Origin: Paenibacillus profundus
GTDB taxonomy: Bacteria; Bacillota; Bacilli; Paenibacillales; Paenibacillaceae
Assembly (NCBI RefSeq): GCF_021369635.1
Contig: NZ_JAJNBZ010000017.1
Location: 62,001-126,000 of the forward strand
Length of the DNA: 64,000 bases
Reading direction: 5' to 3'
In this document: one piece after another, positions 56,458 through 64,000 of the stretch
How the letters are laid out: the number at the start of each line of letters is the position of its first letter
How positions within the stretch are numbered: the first letter of the stretch is position 1
The notes under the pieces: generated by a model
What the model was told of the DNA's origin: nothing
Database searches by the model: none
The model's input: only the letters and a program-made list of their open reading frames with translations
Translations under genes and position numbers: made by a program

Positions 56458-58199
56458 TCACTTTCCCCCAGTATCATTTGGTCAATCGTGCAGCCTTGCG
56501 TAACCATTGGATACACGTTCTCATGCTTGCGGACGACAAACTCCACCACAGCTGGCCCCGGCGTATTCAACGCCTCCTGCCATGCTTGCTCCGCTTCTTC
56601 CTTCGTCGTCGCTCTAAAGCCGCGAACACCGTAAGCTTCAGCCAATTTCACGAAATCCGGACTGCCAGCCAAATCGATATGGCTGTAGCGGTTGTCATAA
56701 ATAAGCTCCTGCCACTGACGAACCATACCAAGCACGCGGTTATTAATGATAGCCACTTTGACCGGAATGTTATTGATGGCGCAAATTGCTAGCTCTTGCG
56801 CACACATCTGCATGCCGCCGTCCCCATTAATGGAGACGACCGTGCGATCCGGGTAGGCCATCTGCGCCCCAATGGCAGATGGGAATCCGAAGCCCATCGT
56901 GCCAAGTCCGCCTGAAGTGATCCAAGAACGCGGATGGTTGAAGCGATAATATTGCGCAGCCCACATTTGGTGTTGTCCGACGTCTGTCGTTACGATAGCA
57001 TCTCCATGCGTCGTATCATTAATCATTTGAATGACCCATTGCGGCTTCAATTCTTCATCGGAATCAACGAAGGTCAGTGGCTTCTCTTCTTTCCACTGCA
57101 TAACTTGCGAGCGCCATGCATCTGCTTTATCCGAGCGCTTAACCGTCGCATTAGCTAACTGAAGTGTCGAGCGAATATCGCCTACGATTGGAACGTCTGT
57201 CGGAACATTTTTCCCAATCTCCGCCGGGTCGATATCAATGTGCACAATCTTAGCTTTTGGTGCAAAGCCATCAAGCTTCATCGTCACGCGGTCGTCGAAA
57301 CGGGCCCCGATATTGATGAGCAAATCCGCTTGCTGAATTGCCATGTTCGCCGTGAATGTTCCGTGCATGCCCGGCATACCCATCCATAAATCATGACCGC
57401 TAGGAAAACCGCCAAGTCCGAGCAGTGTCGTTGTGACCGGAATTTGCGCCTTCGTAGCGAAGTCGTACAATTCTTCGTGTGCTCCCGAGTGAATAACGCC
57501 TGCTCCAGCCAAGATGACCGGGGCTTGTGCCTCTTCAATTGCCTTCAGCATCTTATCCACTTGGTATTTATTCGGTTGAACCGTCGGATTGTAACCGCGA
57601 ATGTTTACACTCGTTACTGGAGTAAACATCGACTTAGCTGCCGATACATCCTTCGGAATATCGATAAGAACGGGTCCTTTGCGTCCAGTATTGGCAATGT
57701 GGAACGCCTCATGAATGACGCGAGGCAAATCTTCAACATTGCGAACCAAATAGCTGTGCTTCGTTACTGGCAACGTGATGCCTGTAATGTCCGCTTCTTG
57801 GAACGCATCCGTCCCGATGAAATTCGTAGCAACGTTCCCTGTAATGACTACCAGCGGAACGGAGTCCATATATGCCGTTGCGATTCCTGTAACCAGGTTC
57901 GTTGCACCAGGACCCGAAGTTGCGATGCAGACACCTACTTTGCCGCTTGCACGGGCGTAACCGTCCGCTGCATGAATTGCCCCTTGCTCGTGTCGAGTCA
58001 GGACGTGATGGAAATCCTCGCGGCCGTGCATAGCGTCGTAGATGTAGAGCACCGCGCCGCCCGGATAGCCGAACACGCACTCCACACCTTCCAACAACAA
58101 GCTGCGAAGCAACATTTCTGAGCCTGTAATTACTTCAGGCTTCATCCAATTTTGTCTTAATTCATCTGTCGATCGCATTGTCGTGCGATGTGAGCTCAT
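56454..58199 (-). CDS. ilvB: Acetolactate synthase large (catalytic) subunit
   Basis: A protein of 581 residues. N-terminal TPP pyrimidine-binding domain ([14 protein letters not shown], catalytic Glu in [20 protein letters not shown]), a central FAD-associated domain, and a C-terminal TPP domain with [19 protein letters not shown] and [13 protein letters not shown]. It starts valine, leucine and isoleucine synthesis. AAGGAGG precedes the ATG. First structural gene behind the T-box leader. Confidence 0.97.
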   Translation of the reverse strand: MSSHRTTMRSTDELRQNWMKPEVITGSEMLLRSLLLEGVECVFGYPGGAVLYIYDAMHGREDFHHVLTRHEQGAIHAADGYARASGKVGVCIATSGPGATNLVTGIATAYMDSVPLVVITGNVATNFIGTDAFQEADITGITLPVTKHSYLVRNVEDLPRVIHEAFHIANTGRKGPVLIDIPKDVSAAKSMFTPVTSVNIRGYNPTVQPNKYQVDKMLKAIEEAQAPVILAGAGVIHSGAHEELYDFATKAQIPVTTTLLGLGGFPSGHDLWMGMPGMHGTFTANMAIQQADLLINIGARFDDRVTMKLDGFAPKAKIVHIDIDPAEIGKNVPTDVPIVGDIRSTLQLANATVKRSDKADAWRSQVMQWKEEKPLTFVDSDEELKPQWVIQMINDTTHGDAIVTTDVGQHQMWAAQYYRFNHPRSWITSGGLGTMGFGFPSAIGAQMAYPDRTVVSINGDGGMQMCAQELAICAINNIPVKVAIINNRVLGMVRQWQELIYDNRYSHIDLAGSPDFVKLAEAYGVRGFRATTKEEAEQAWQEALNTPGPAVVEFVVRKHENVYPMVTQGCTIDQMILGESE

Positions 58200-58291
58200 A
58201 AGCCATCCTCCTTACGCATCCTTGTTGGTTTCCAATTCGGGCTCTAGGTTCAACATGAAGGTGTCTTGCCTGGCCAGGCATATTTAAAGCG

Positions 58292-58319
58292 GTTGTTCAA
58301 AAAGTGACCTCTTTGAACA
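58292..58319. repeat. Shortened TTCAAAAAG repeat with both ends
   Basis: GTTGTTCAAAAAG, a short middle, then CTTTGAACACGC. The two halves match, in reverse orientation, the right and left termini of the element at 5569-5662, as if its core had been deleted. It lies between the T-box terminator and ilvB. Confidence 0.5.
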
Positions 58320-58690
58320 CGCACTTATAACAAAAAAACCTTCCATCCCCGCAGCTTGCCCGCTGCTTAAGGGACGAAAGGTTGTTCTTCCGTGGTACCA
58401 CCCGTGTTCATTCCACATCTCGCGATATGAAATCTCAGCGAGTACGCGTACGTCACGTGACATACATTTCAAATACGCATACTCTGGACGCCTAACGCGC
58501 GCCTGACGTTTCCCCCTACTCACATGGCCATAATGAAATTATCCATTCATCAAAGCCATCTGTTCAGGAGAACAGCTCCGAGGTGAGCTCGCATCTAAGG
58601 GATTAAGGCGCCGGTTTCAGCAAACTTCCGATCGCTCTCTGTTCATAAGGGCCCTTAACACTTCGTCCTCTTCATAGCCGTTGGTATTAT
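58320..58690 (-). promoter_or_regulatory. T-box leader, leucine-type specifier (ilvB-ilvH-ilvC-leuA)
   Basis: Read on the minus strand, the leader has AGAGAGC in stem I near 58640, then a specifier loop where CTC (58585-58587) is followed by ACCTCGGAGC, the usual context after a T-box specifier. The conserved T-box core GGGTGGTACCACGG is near 58391-58405. A terminator stem follows (AACCTTTCGTCCC with GGGGATGGAAGGTT, then seven T) at 58332-58385. Uncharged tRNA-Leu would favour the antiterminator. CTC as Leu codon is a reading from motif position, not a structure calculation. Confidence 0.92.
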
Positions 58691-58719
58691 GTGTCAGTCT
58701 CTTTCAAATGTTTAGAAAC

Positions 58720-58748
58720 ATTATATTCCTACACCTATCAGGAGTCAA
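58720..58748 (-). promoter_or_regulatory. Sigma-A promoter of the ilv-leu operon
   Basis: On the minus strand TTGACT, 17 bases, TATAAT. A near-consensus housekeeping promoter starting transcription around 58713, just before the T-box. Confidence 0.85.
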
Positions 58749-58944
58749 TAGGGCAATTTCAAATTATTTTGTGCCACGACAAATTGTCCACCTTTCCACC
58801 CTGAGAGGACATTTGTATAAAATTCGAACCATCGCAGCAAGGGATAGACGCTGTATGCAGTTGCATCAAACTTTGCTTTGTTAATTTATTTAATCAATCC
58901 ATTCATGTATTTTTTGTAAATCCCCTTCCTGTTGAGTTCTACTC

Positions 58945-59276
58945 TTCTAATCGAGCCGACGGTCGCCCCGTTACAATCCGTATCAAAACCTCCCAATACA
59001 GCTTCGTAATCCCACGTTCGAAGTCACCTTTGGAATAGATTAGATCGGCAGCAACTAGCGCGGCATTGTTGTTCGTGTGCACTTACGGATAATGTTCGAA
59101 TGCTTGCCACACTTGCTCTGCCAGCTCCACCTCATTACGGGCTCCGCGTGCGATGTCCATCGCCTGTTCAATATCAGTGTCAAGCGGCAAGTGGCCGGAA
59201 TCTGGCTTAGACCGATGCGAACGATACGTTCCGGATCAACTTCTACAAAGGCAACCGAACACATGGCCGCGACGAA
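58945..59276 (-). pseudogene. Decayed ADP-ribosylglycohydrolase fragment
   Basis: Pieces in shifted frames give FVAAMCSVAFVEVDPERIVRIGLSQIPATCR, then DTDIEQAMDIARGARNEVE, VHTNNNAALVAADLIYSKGDFERGI and, one frame off, GGFDTDCNGATVGSI. That last motif and HTNNNAALV are typical of the C-terminal half of ADP-ribosylglycohydrolases (ADP-ribosyl-dinitrogen-reductase hydrolase family, with the magnesium-binding DTD). At least two frameshifts and a stop (TAA near 59085) make it non-functional. The 5' half is missing and it abuts a binding-protein pseudogene. Confidence 0.72.
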
Positions 59277-59329
59277 CCGAACACGGCTCCCAGTTCGCCT
59301 CTTCTAGCCGACCAAGCCTGTGCGCTCGA

Positions 59330-60682
59330 CGCTTCTTGCGCTGGCTTTTTAATTTTTTCAATGGCGGATTCTGGTGTATCTTTGCCTCTTACAAACGATA
59401 AGATTGCTTCATTGTACTTCACGCCGGTATCACCGATGCCATCGTAATAGAGCGGAATAATTTTGTTGGGCAGATCTAGAGCCACTTCGACATCCTCTGG
59501 GCTCTGCACGGAATATTCCACCTCTTCCTGACGGAATTGCTCCAGACTGTCCCAAGGAACCATATCTTCGAATATTTGCGCCTTCTCCTTCGCCTTCTTC
59601 ACGTTAACCGGCATGAACCACATTGTGAAGTTCGTAATCGGATTCGCGTAATCGTTCGCTTTCGGACCTTTTGGAAAATAGACGAAGCCAAATTTCTCCC
59701 GTTACGAACAATGCCTTGCCGGAATGGAACATTTTCTTGTCTCGTTATAATCTTCGAAATTTCCGTTCTTGTTCGGCATGACGACCTTATGCGTGTTGTG
59801 GAGATCATATAAGAATCGAAGCGCTTCCATAGAATTCGGGTCGCCCAAGCCGAAATTCAATTTTCCATCCTTATCCTCCACGATGTTGCCGTTGTTGGAA
59901 TAGACCAATTGACGCGCATGAACCGGAGCATAGGACACGATGCCCCACTGATCGATAGCGCCGTCGCCGTTCAAGTCTTTCGTCGCTTTCTTGGCCATTT
60001 CTAAATATTTATCCCACGTCCACTCGCCTTTCTTTATAAGCTCATGCGGAGCCTCCAACCCTTCCCTTTTCAACAGCGTGCGGTTGTAATATAGACCTGC
60101 ACCTGCTCCAACATTCTCGACAAGACCGTAAATCTTACCGCCGAAAGAGGAGAATTCCTTAATCTTCTTCGGCCACTTCGTATCATCCAAGTTAATCAGA
60201 TCGTCGACCGGTCGCAAATAACCTTGTTGGGCCAGAGAAGGATATGCCAGATACAAATCCAGTATCAAAAAATCCGCAGCCGGTTCGCCCGACAATCCGG
60301 CAGCCGCAATTTTGCTGGCGCCTTCGCCCCAAGGAACCGTAACCCACTCTATCTTCGTGTTATATTTCTTCTCGATTTCTTTCATCCGTTTATATCGTAC
60401 ATCTTCTTGGTTCGTTTTCCCTTCTTCCGGCGGACCGCCCCAAGTCATGAACTTGACCGGTTCCCCGCCCATGTCGAAGGCCAGAAGCTCTTTCTTCGCC
60501 TGTTCCTCCGGTTTGTCTTTTTCCTGATCCTTCGCATCCAGCGCCTCTGTCTTCGCTTCTACCTTCTCTTCGGCTTTCGGCGGGTCGGCTGATGTCGTAC
60601 CGCCGCCGCTTCCCGAGCAAGCTGTTACCGGCAACATCGTCAGGGCAATCAGCATAATTGCGAACGCTTTCATTTTATGCAT
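59330..60682 (-). pseudogene. Frameshifted extracellular solute-binding lipoprotein
   Basis: The N-terminal 310 codons are intact: a lipoprotein signal MLPVTACSGSGGG, then VKFMTWGGPPEEGK, YYNRTLLKREGLEAP and GNFEDYNET. The frame breaks near 59740 (KMFHSGKALFVTGE continues one frame over) and again near 59695 (FGFVYFPKGPKANDYANP), before the C-terminal MWFMPVNVKKAKEKAQI to KKPAQEA at 59330. Two single-base indels therefore destroy the gene, and its 3' end is joined to an ADP-ribosylglycohydrolase fragment. No permease genes accompany it. Confidence 0.82.
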
Positions 60683-61050
60683 TATATTTCATTCCTCCCG
60701 TAATCATTAAATAACATGCGTTTTGAACATGCCACAGCTGGGGAACTTAGAATCCTTATCCGTTTTTTACTATATTTCTGGATATATCCCCCTTTTACTT
60801 TTAACCATATTATATCCGGTATCGCTGTCCCGGGTTTTAACTATAGTTCAAATGAGTCGGCTTATTTTCCAAAAAACGCTCCTTCCCCTATACAACCGGA
60901 AATCCCCCGATCAGAAGATGCGGGGGACGCAGACTTAACACGTACTTCTATTCCTTCCGGGTCAGGCCTCAAGAATCGTGTTTCATCGGAATCACCGATT
61001 GTTCACACCCCCATATGATAACAGCAACGAATATTTTCAGGGGGATGAAC
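60683..61050. other. Intergenic region
   Basis: 368 bp. A CCCCCG / CGGGGG inverted repeat at 60904-60926 lacks a U-tract. Nothing else supported. Confidence 0.4.
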
Positions 61051-61503
61051 ATGATTCGACTTCGCCGTCCCAAAAGTGATGACGAATCCATTTGGTTAAT
61101 TATTCAGTCGGAGCTCCTTCCGCGTTCGCACTTAACATGGGACCCTGAACAAGTGCATAAAGAGCTTCCTAAGCGGTTAAAAGGCATCACCTATGTAGCC
61201 ACCAACCAAATTCATCAGACGGTCGGCTTCGTTCACCTGCTTGTACAACACCAGACTCTCGTTATCGATATGCTCGCTGTCTCCCGTCAAGCGCAAAGCA
61301 AAGGATACGGACGGCAGCTTCTTAGTCGGGCAGAACATTATGGACGCAAACATCGCTGCGTAATGTCCCGCATGCTTGTCGATTACGGCAACCGTGAGGC
61401 CGAACGATTCTATGAGCGCAACGGCTATCGGTTAACCCGATACGTGCCTGAGGTTATCTGTCATGAGATGGAGAAAACATTATCTCCGTACAAAGAAGCC
61501 TGA
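61051..61503 (+). CDS. GNAT-family N-acetyltransferase
   Basis: A protein of 150 residues. The GNAT fold is evident from IRLRRPKSDDESIWLII at the start, the motif A strand LVIDMLAVSRQAQSKGYGRQLLSRAEHYG (Q/RxxGxG/A acetyl-CoA loop), and the final NREAERFYERNGYRLTRY typical of the family. ATG 61051 is selected because AGGGGG is nine bases upstream; an ATG at 61045 abuts the site. The acceptor (protein, small amine or antibiotic) is unknown. Confidence 0.9.
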   Translation: MIRLRRPKSDDESIWLIIQSELLPRSHLTWDPEQVHKELPKRLKGITYVATNQIHQTVGFVHLLVQHQTLVIDMLAVSRQAQSKGYGRQLLSRAEHYGRKHRCVMSRMLVDYGNREAERFYERNGYRLTRYVPEVICHEMEKTLSPYKEA

Positions 61504-61521
61504 GGACGATCCTCAGGCTTC
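61495..61521 (+). terminator. Intrinsic terminator containing the stop codon
   Basis: Perfect 12-bp stem GAAGCCTGAGGA / TCCTCAGGCTTC with a CGA loop, followed by TTCCCTCTCTT. The TGA stop of the acetyltransferase lies inside the left arm. Confidence 0.85.
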
Positions 61522-61616
61522 TTCCCTCTCTTCTCTCGTGCCCTCTGCGGCTAACTCTGTTTCATTACCGATAAAAAGAGCCGTATGGAGATCCATATCC
61601 TCCGTATCCAGAGCCT

Positions 61617-61705
61617 TCAAAAACCTCCAAAGCTTCAAAAACCTCCAAAGCCTCCAAAGCCTCCAAAACCTCCAAAATCTCCAAATCCTCCAAAGCCTCC
61701 AAAGC
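61617..61705. repeat. 9-bp minisatellite, about 10 units
   Basis: TCCAAAGCC/TCCAAAACC units repeated in tandem on the plus strand, encoding Gly-Gly-Phe on the minus strand. The tract extends about 18 bases past the stop codon of the gene it encodes. Confidence 0.85.
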
Positions 61706-61916
61706 CAAATGGACTCGTGCCGATGGCCAACAAATCAAACAACACCAACGGTATAATGGCCTTGGTCTGAACCTTCTTGCCTTTCGGTTGTTCCAGCACC
61801 AGCCGGTTGCCGGATAAGCGAACCAGCTTTCCCGTCACAACTTTGCCGCTCTTATGAACCGCGTAGATGCGCTGGCCTACCAGTTTTTGTGCTTGCGCTT
61901 TAGTAACACCCCGCAT
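61635..61916 (-). CDS. Small protein with SH3-like core and Gly/Phe repeat tail
   Basis: A protein of 93 residues. The first 65 residues (LVGQRIYAVHKSGKVVTGKLVRLSGNRLVLEQ) look like a small beta-barrel of Sm or SH3 type. The C-terminus is a run of GGF units produced by the 9-bp minisatellite. ATG 61916 follows GGAGGGG by six bases. No signal peptide. The TGA stop is created inside the repeat (TTTTTGAAG), so repeat slippage would change the tail or the stop. Function unknown; Gly/Phe-rich tails occur in Firmicute spore proteins, which is only suggestive here. Confidence 0.75.
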   Translation of the reverse strand: MRGVTKAQAQKLVGQRIYAVHKSGKVVTGKLVRLSGNRLVLEQPKGKKVQTKAIIPLVLFDLLAIGTSPFGFGGFGGFGDFGGFGGFGGFGGF

Positions 61917-62056
61917 GTCAACCCCTCCTTCTTGGTGGTTACAATACAAGGTATGTGCGTGATTGACAGGCTGCTTGTATAAAGGCCTTACCATAGCAAA
62001 ATCTGTGCTAGAGTTTGTTATGTAAACTAGATTTCAAGAAACCAAGCATTCATACG

Positions 62057-62764
62057 TCATAAATCTTTGCGTTTCATCCATTGCCAGCAAATAGCTAGCA
62101 GCCCAGTTGAATAAGGAAACGGCAATACCAACACGCCGATTCGACCGAGCACAGAGTACTCCTCGTAATTCATCAGCATGTCCATTGTCGGAAACGCCGG
62201 TGGCAGCACCCATGTCATCCATTGTATGCCGGGAGGAAGGATGTCTACGAGCTTGCCCTGAGAGAATGATATCGCAAGCATCGCCAAAATGCCGCCAATA
62301 GCATAACTCATCTTCATTACCAATCTGGAATTAAATAAAGCGGCAATCGCTATCCCTAATATTGCTAGACTTAAATGGGCGACAAAACCGACGGTCACAT
62401 GCTCCCAAGTTGCAGGCTCGTCAAATTTATCAAAAACAATCGGATAGAGTATAGAACATAAAGCTAACAATGCGGTCAACAGAAAAACCGAGCATAGAAC
62501 TCCCGCATAGTATTTCTTCGCGCTGCCCAAGCGCAAAATTGTAATTTGCTCTTGCACCCGTTCTTGTGATGCAAAGAAACTGTAGGCGAGCCACGAGGAA
62601 ATTAGAAGCAATAGCATAGACGTTGCCGCATAGCTGCCCATGATCGGATTCGGAGCATACGTATAAAATAGACATAGGCATATCAAAAAAGTAAACAAAG
62701 AAGGAATATATCGATACGATCTGCTGAAATCACGTGTTAAATAACAGATTAAGTGCCTGAACAT
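62057..62764 (-). CDS. ABC-2-type transporter permease
   Basis: A protein of 235 residues with six predicted membrane helices (about 22-36, 45-65, 88-110, 125-148, 152-170, 205-225). It ends in the cytoplasmic tail CWQWMKRKDL. It overlaps the ATPase gene by 16 bases and is the membrane partner of that ATPase. Substrate unknown; such small pairs commonly export lipids, peptides or antimicrobials. Confidence 0.82.
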   Translation of the reverse strand: MFRHLICYLTRDFSRSYRYIPSLFTFLICLCLFYTYAPNPIMGSYAATSMLLLLISSWLAYSFFASQERVQEQITILRLGSAKKYYAGVLCSVFLLTALLALCSILYPIVFDKFDEPATWEHVTVGFVAHLSLAILGIAIAALFNSRLVMKMSYAIGGILAMLAISFSQGKLVDILPPGIQWMTWVLPPAFPTMDMLMNYEEYSVLGRIGVLVLPFPYSTGLLAICWQWMKRKDL

Positions 62765-63654
62765 GACGATTGGCCCCTCTCCCGCTCCACGTCCGAATCC
62801 CGCAGCGGCTGTGCCCTATCGGCAGCATGCAACGCAATAATCGACCCATTTCTGTCCAATATGGCGCGCAGCGCATCATCGGAATGCTCCGATTGGATAT
62901 GTAAGCGATGTGTATGTTCGTTGCTTTCTAATTCCACCACACCGGCAAGCCGCTTCACTTCGCTTACCTGCTCTCTATTTCGCAGCTTGAACTCGATTAG
63001 AATGCAGCCAGTCTCACATTGCTTTATCAATGTGTCCGCAACAATCTTTCCATGCTGCAGCACCATGACTCGATCGGCAAGCTCGTCCAACAATCGTTGT
63101 TCATGACACGTCAAAATGATAGTCAGCCCTTGCTGCTTCAATTGCTGCAGCAATTGAACGAGCTCGGTCTGCGAAGCAGCATCTAGCCCGGATAGAGGCT
63201 CATCCAATACTAGCAGGTCTGGTGGGCAGAGCACCGCCTGCATGAGGTTGACCTTCTGCATCATCCCTTTGGAAAAGGTGTGGATGCGCCGATGCGCAGC
63301 CTCTTCCAATCCGAACATCGTCAGCAACTGTGACGTTCTCGCAAGCACTTCATCATCAGACATGCCTTGAATCTTCCCCATGGAATATAAATATTCATGG
63401 GGAGTCTGACGCAAGCGCGGAAATCGTTCGGGAGCGAATCCGATGTTCAGCTTCCCGTGATATCCCCTCCTTATTTCTCCGCCGGAAGGAAGGGATAAGC
63501 CCGAAATAATGCGTAATAACGTGCTCTTCCCCGATCCGTTGGCCCCGTTCACGGCGACCGTGTGTCTCGCCAGCAGCGAGAAGGATATATCCTCGAGAAC
63601 AATTGTTGTACCGTAGCGCTTGCTCACGTGATTGAGCTGGATGATTTCGTTCAT
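62749..63654 (-). CDS. ABC transporter ATP-binding protein (ABC-2 exporter type)
   Basis: A protein of 301 residues. Walker A GANGSGKSTLL near residue 36, signature FSKGMMQKVNLMQA (the FSKGM variant of exporters of this class), Walker B LLVLDEPLSGLD and H-loop LTCHEQRLLDE. The C-terminal about 80 residues form an accessory domain. ATG 63654 follows GGAGGACGACAG. Co-transcribed with the permease downstream. Confidence 0.92.
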   Translation of the reverse strand: MNEIIQLNHVSKRYGTTIVLEDISFSLLARHTVAVNGANGSGKSTLLRIISGLSLPSGGEIRRGYHGKLNIGFAPERFPRLRQTPHEYLYSMGKIQGMSDDEVLARTSQLLTMFGLEEAAHRRIHTFSKGMMQKVNLMQAVLCPPDLLVLDEPLSGLDAASQTELVQLLQQLKQQGLTIILTCHEQRLLDELADRVMVLQHGKIVADTLIKQCETGCILIEFKLRNREQVSEVKRLAGVVELESNEHTHRLHIQSEHSDDALRAILDRNGSIIALHAADRAQPLRDSDVERERGQSSCSGT

Positions 63655-63709
63655 CTGTCGTCCTCCATTTGTATGATGCCACGTCTCATTAGCTGTCATT
63701 CTCTATCAT

Positions 63710-64000
63710 TTATTCTTCTTCGTTATAGAATACTTTATAGTAGTGCATGCCGCGATCTTCGTCATACCCCTTCTCCACATACGGAAAGCTCTCGTTCTTG
63801 AGCTTCAGCTCCACGCCCGTATCCGTGCGAATGTTGTTCTTGTGCGTGCGCTTCGCCCGCTTGAGCGCCACCTGCGAAATCGGAATGTCATTCAACGGAG
63901 GGAGCTCGTTCGCTTCCTCATACGTTTCCTTATAGGTTCTGAAAATGGGAGCGATATCCGGATGCGCGATTACCTCTTCGGTGAACGCTTCCTCTTCGAA
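63710..64000 (-). CDS. Probable nucleoid-associated protein (NdpA/YejK-like), C-terminal part
   Basis: The frame is open to the window edge, so the 5' end lies outside. The last 97 residues include PIFRTYKETYEEAN, DIPISQVALKRAKRTHK and NIRTDTGVELKLKNE, a pattern like the C-terminal part of the 37-kDa nucleoid-associated family (PF04245). It ends in an acidic YNEEE. Identification is moderate because most of the protein is not visible. Confidence 0.6.
   Translation of the reverse strand, partial: FEEEAFTEEVIAHPDIAPIFRTYKETYEEANELPPLNDIPISQVALKRAKRTHKNNIRTDTGVELKLKNESFPYVEKGYDEDRGMHYYKVFYNEEE

Noticed and set aside
61585-61770. Proline/lysine-repeat protein on the plus strand
   Set aside because: It is the mirror image of the GGF minisatellite and has no RBS.

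Overview
The window reads as a chromosomal segment of a spore-forming, mid-GC Firmicute, most likely Paenibacillus. Supporting signs are strong AGGAGG-type ribosome binding sites, frequent GTG and TTG starts, a bacilliredoxin (YtxJ), spore-associated families (CgeB, YheC/YheD, DUF1360/YjcA), sugar ABC operons carrying DUF5696 and Yip1 proteins, and a leucine T-box. The genus is inferred from gene content; no search was run. There are no rRNA or tRNA genes, no CRISPR array and no phage module.

Region 1 (1-25.7 kb) is a surface-glycan and probable spore-surface locus. Three glycosyltransferase genes run rightward and stop at a bidirectional terminator near 2.67 kb. Facing them is a long leftward operon (about 12.0 to 2.7 kb) encoding a DUF4214-GT2-GT4 fusion, further GT2 enzymes, a DUF1796 protein, a GDP-fucose-synthase-like enzyme and a CDP-6-deoxyhexose pathway (RfbG, RfbF, a reductase). 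From 12.2 to 24.6 kb come poorly characterised proteins: two with a likely propeller domain followed by a coiled coil, a Cys/His 12-residue repeat protein, two paralogues starting MPxxPIQRL, a JAMM metallopeptidase next to a degenerate amidase-like protein, and twin 232-residue methyltransferases. Three promoters resembling the sporulation sigma-K consensus lie in front of three of these genes. My inference is mother-cell production and glycosylation of spore-surface proteins.

Region 2 (25.7-32.4 kb) holds ordinary housekeeping and regulatory genes: DUF1360, ytxJ, selD, an OmpR-type two-component system, a membrane protein and a YheC/YheD ATP-grasp protein.

Region 3 (51.0 down to 32.5 kb) is a leftward carbohydrate-uptake cluster. 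It has an MsmX-type ATPase behind a cre-like site, a 1000-residue fusion of glycan-binding-like modules to a solute-binding domain, two permease pairs, an NHL-TPR-Yip1 protein, a DUF5696 protein, an M60 (mucinase-type) metallopeptidase without signal peptide, an intact binding lipoprotein and two decayed ones. It looks like an uncharacterised glycan or glycoprotein utilisation system.

Region 4 (51-64 kb) starts with a 44-bp tandem repeat array, a degenerate IS1595-type transposase and a 56-bp repeat. The branched-chain amino acid operon ilvB-ilvH-ilvC-leuA follows, driven leftward from a consensus promoter through a Leu T-box. Beyond it are a chimeric pseudogene remnant (ADP-ribosylglycohydrolase plus binding protein), a GNAT acetyltransferase, a small protein with a Gly/Phe minisatellite tail, a two-gene ABC exporter, and the end of a nucleoid-associated-type protein that runs off the window.
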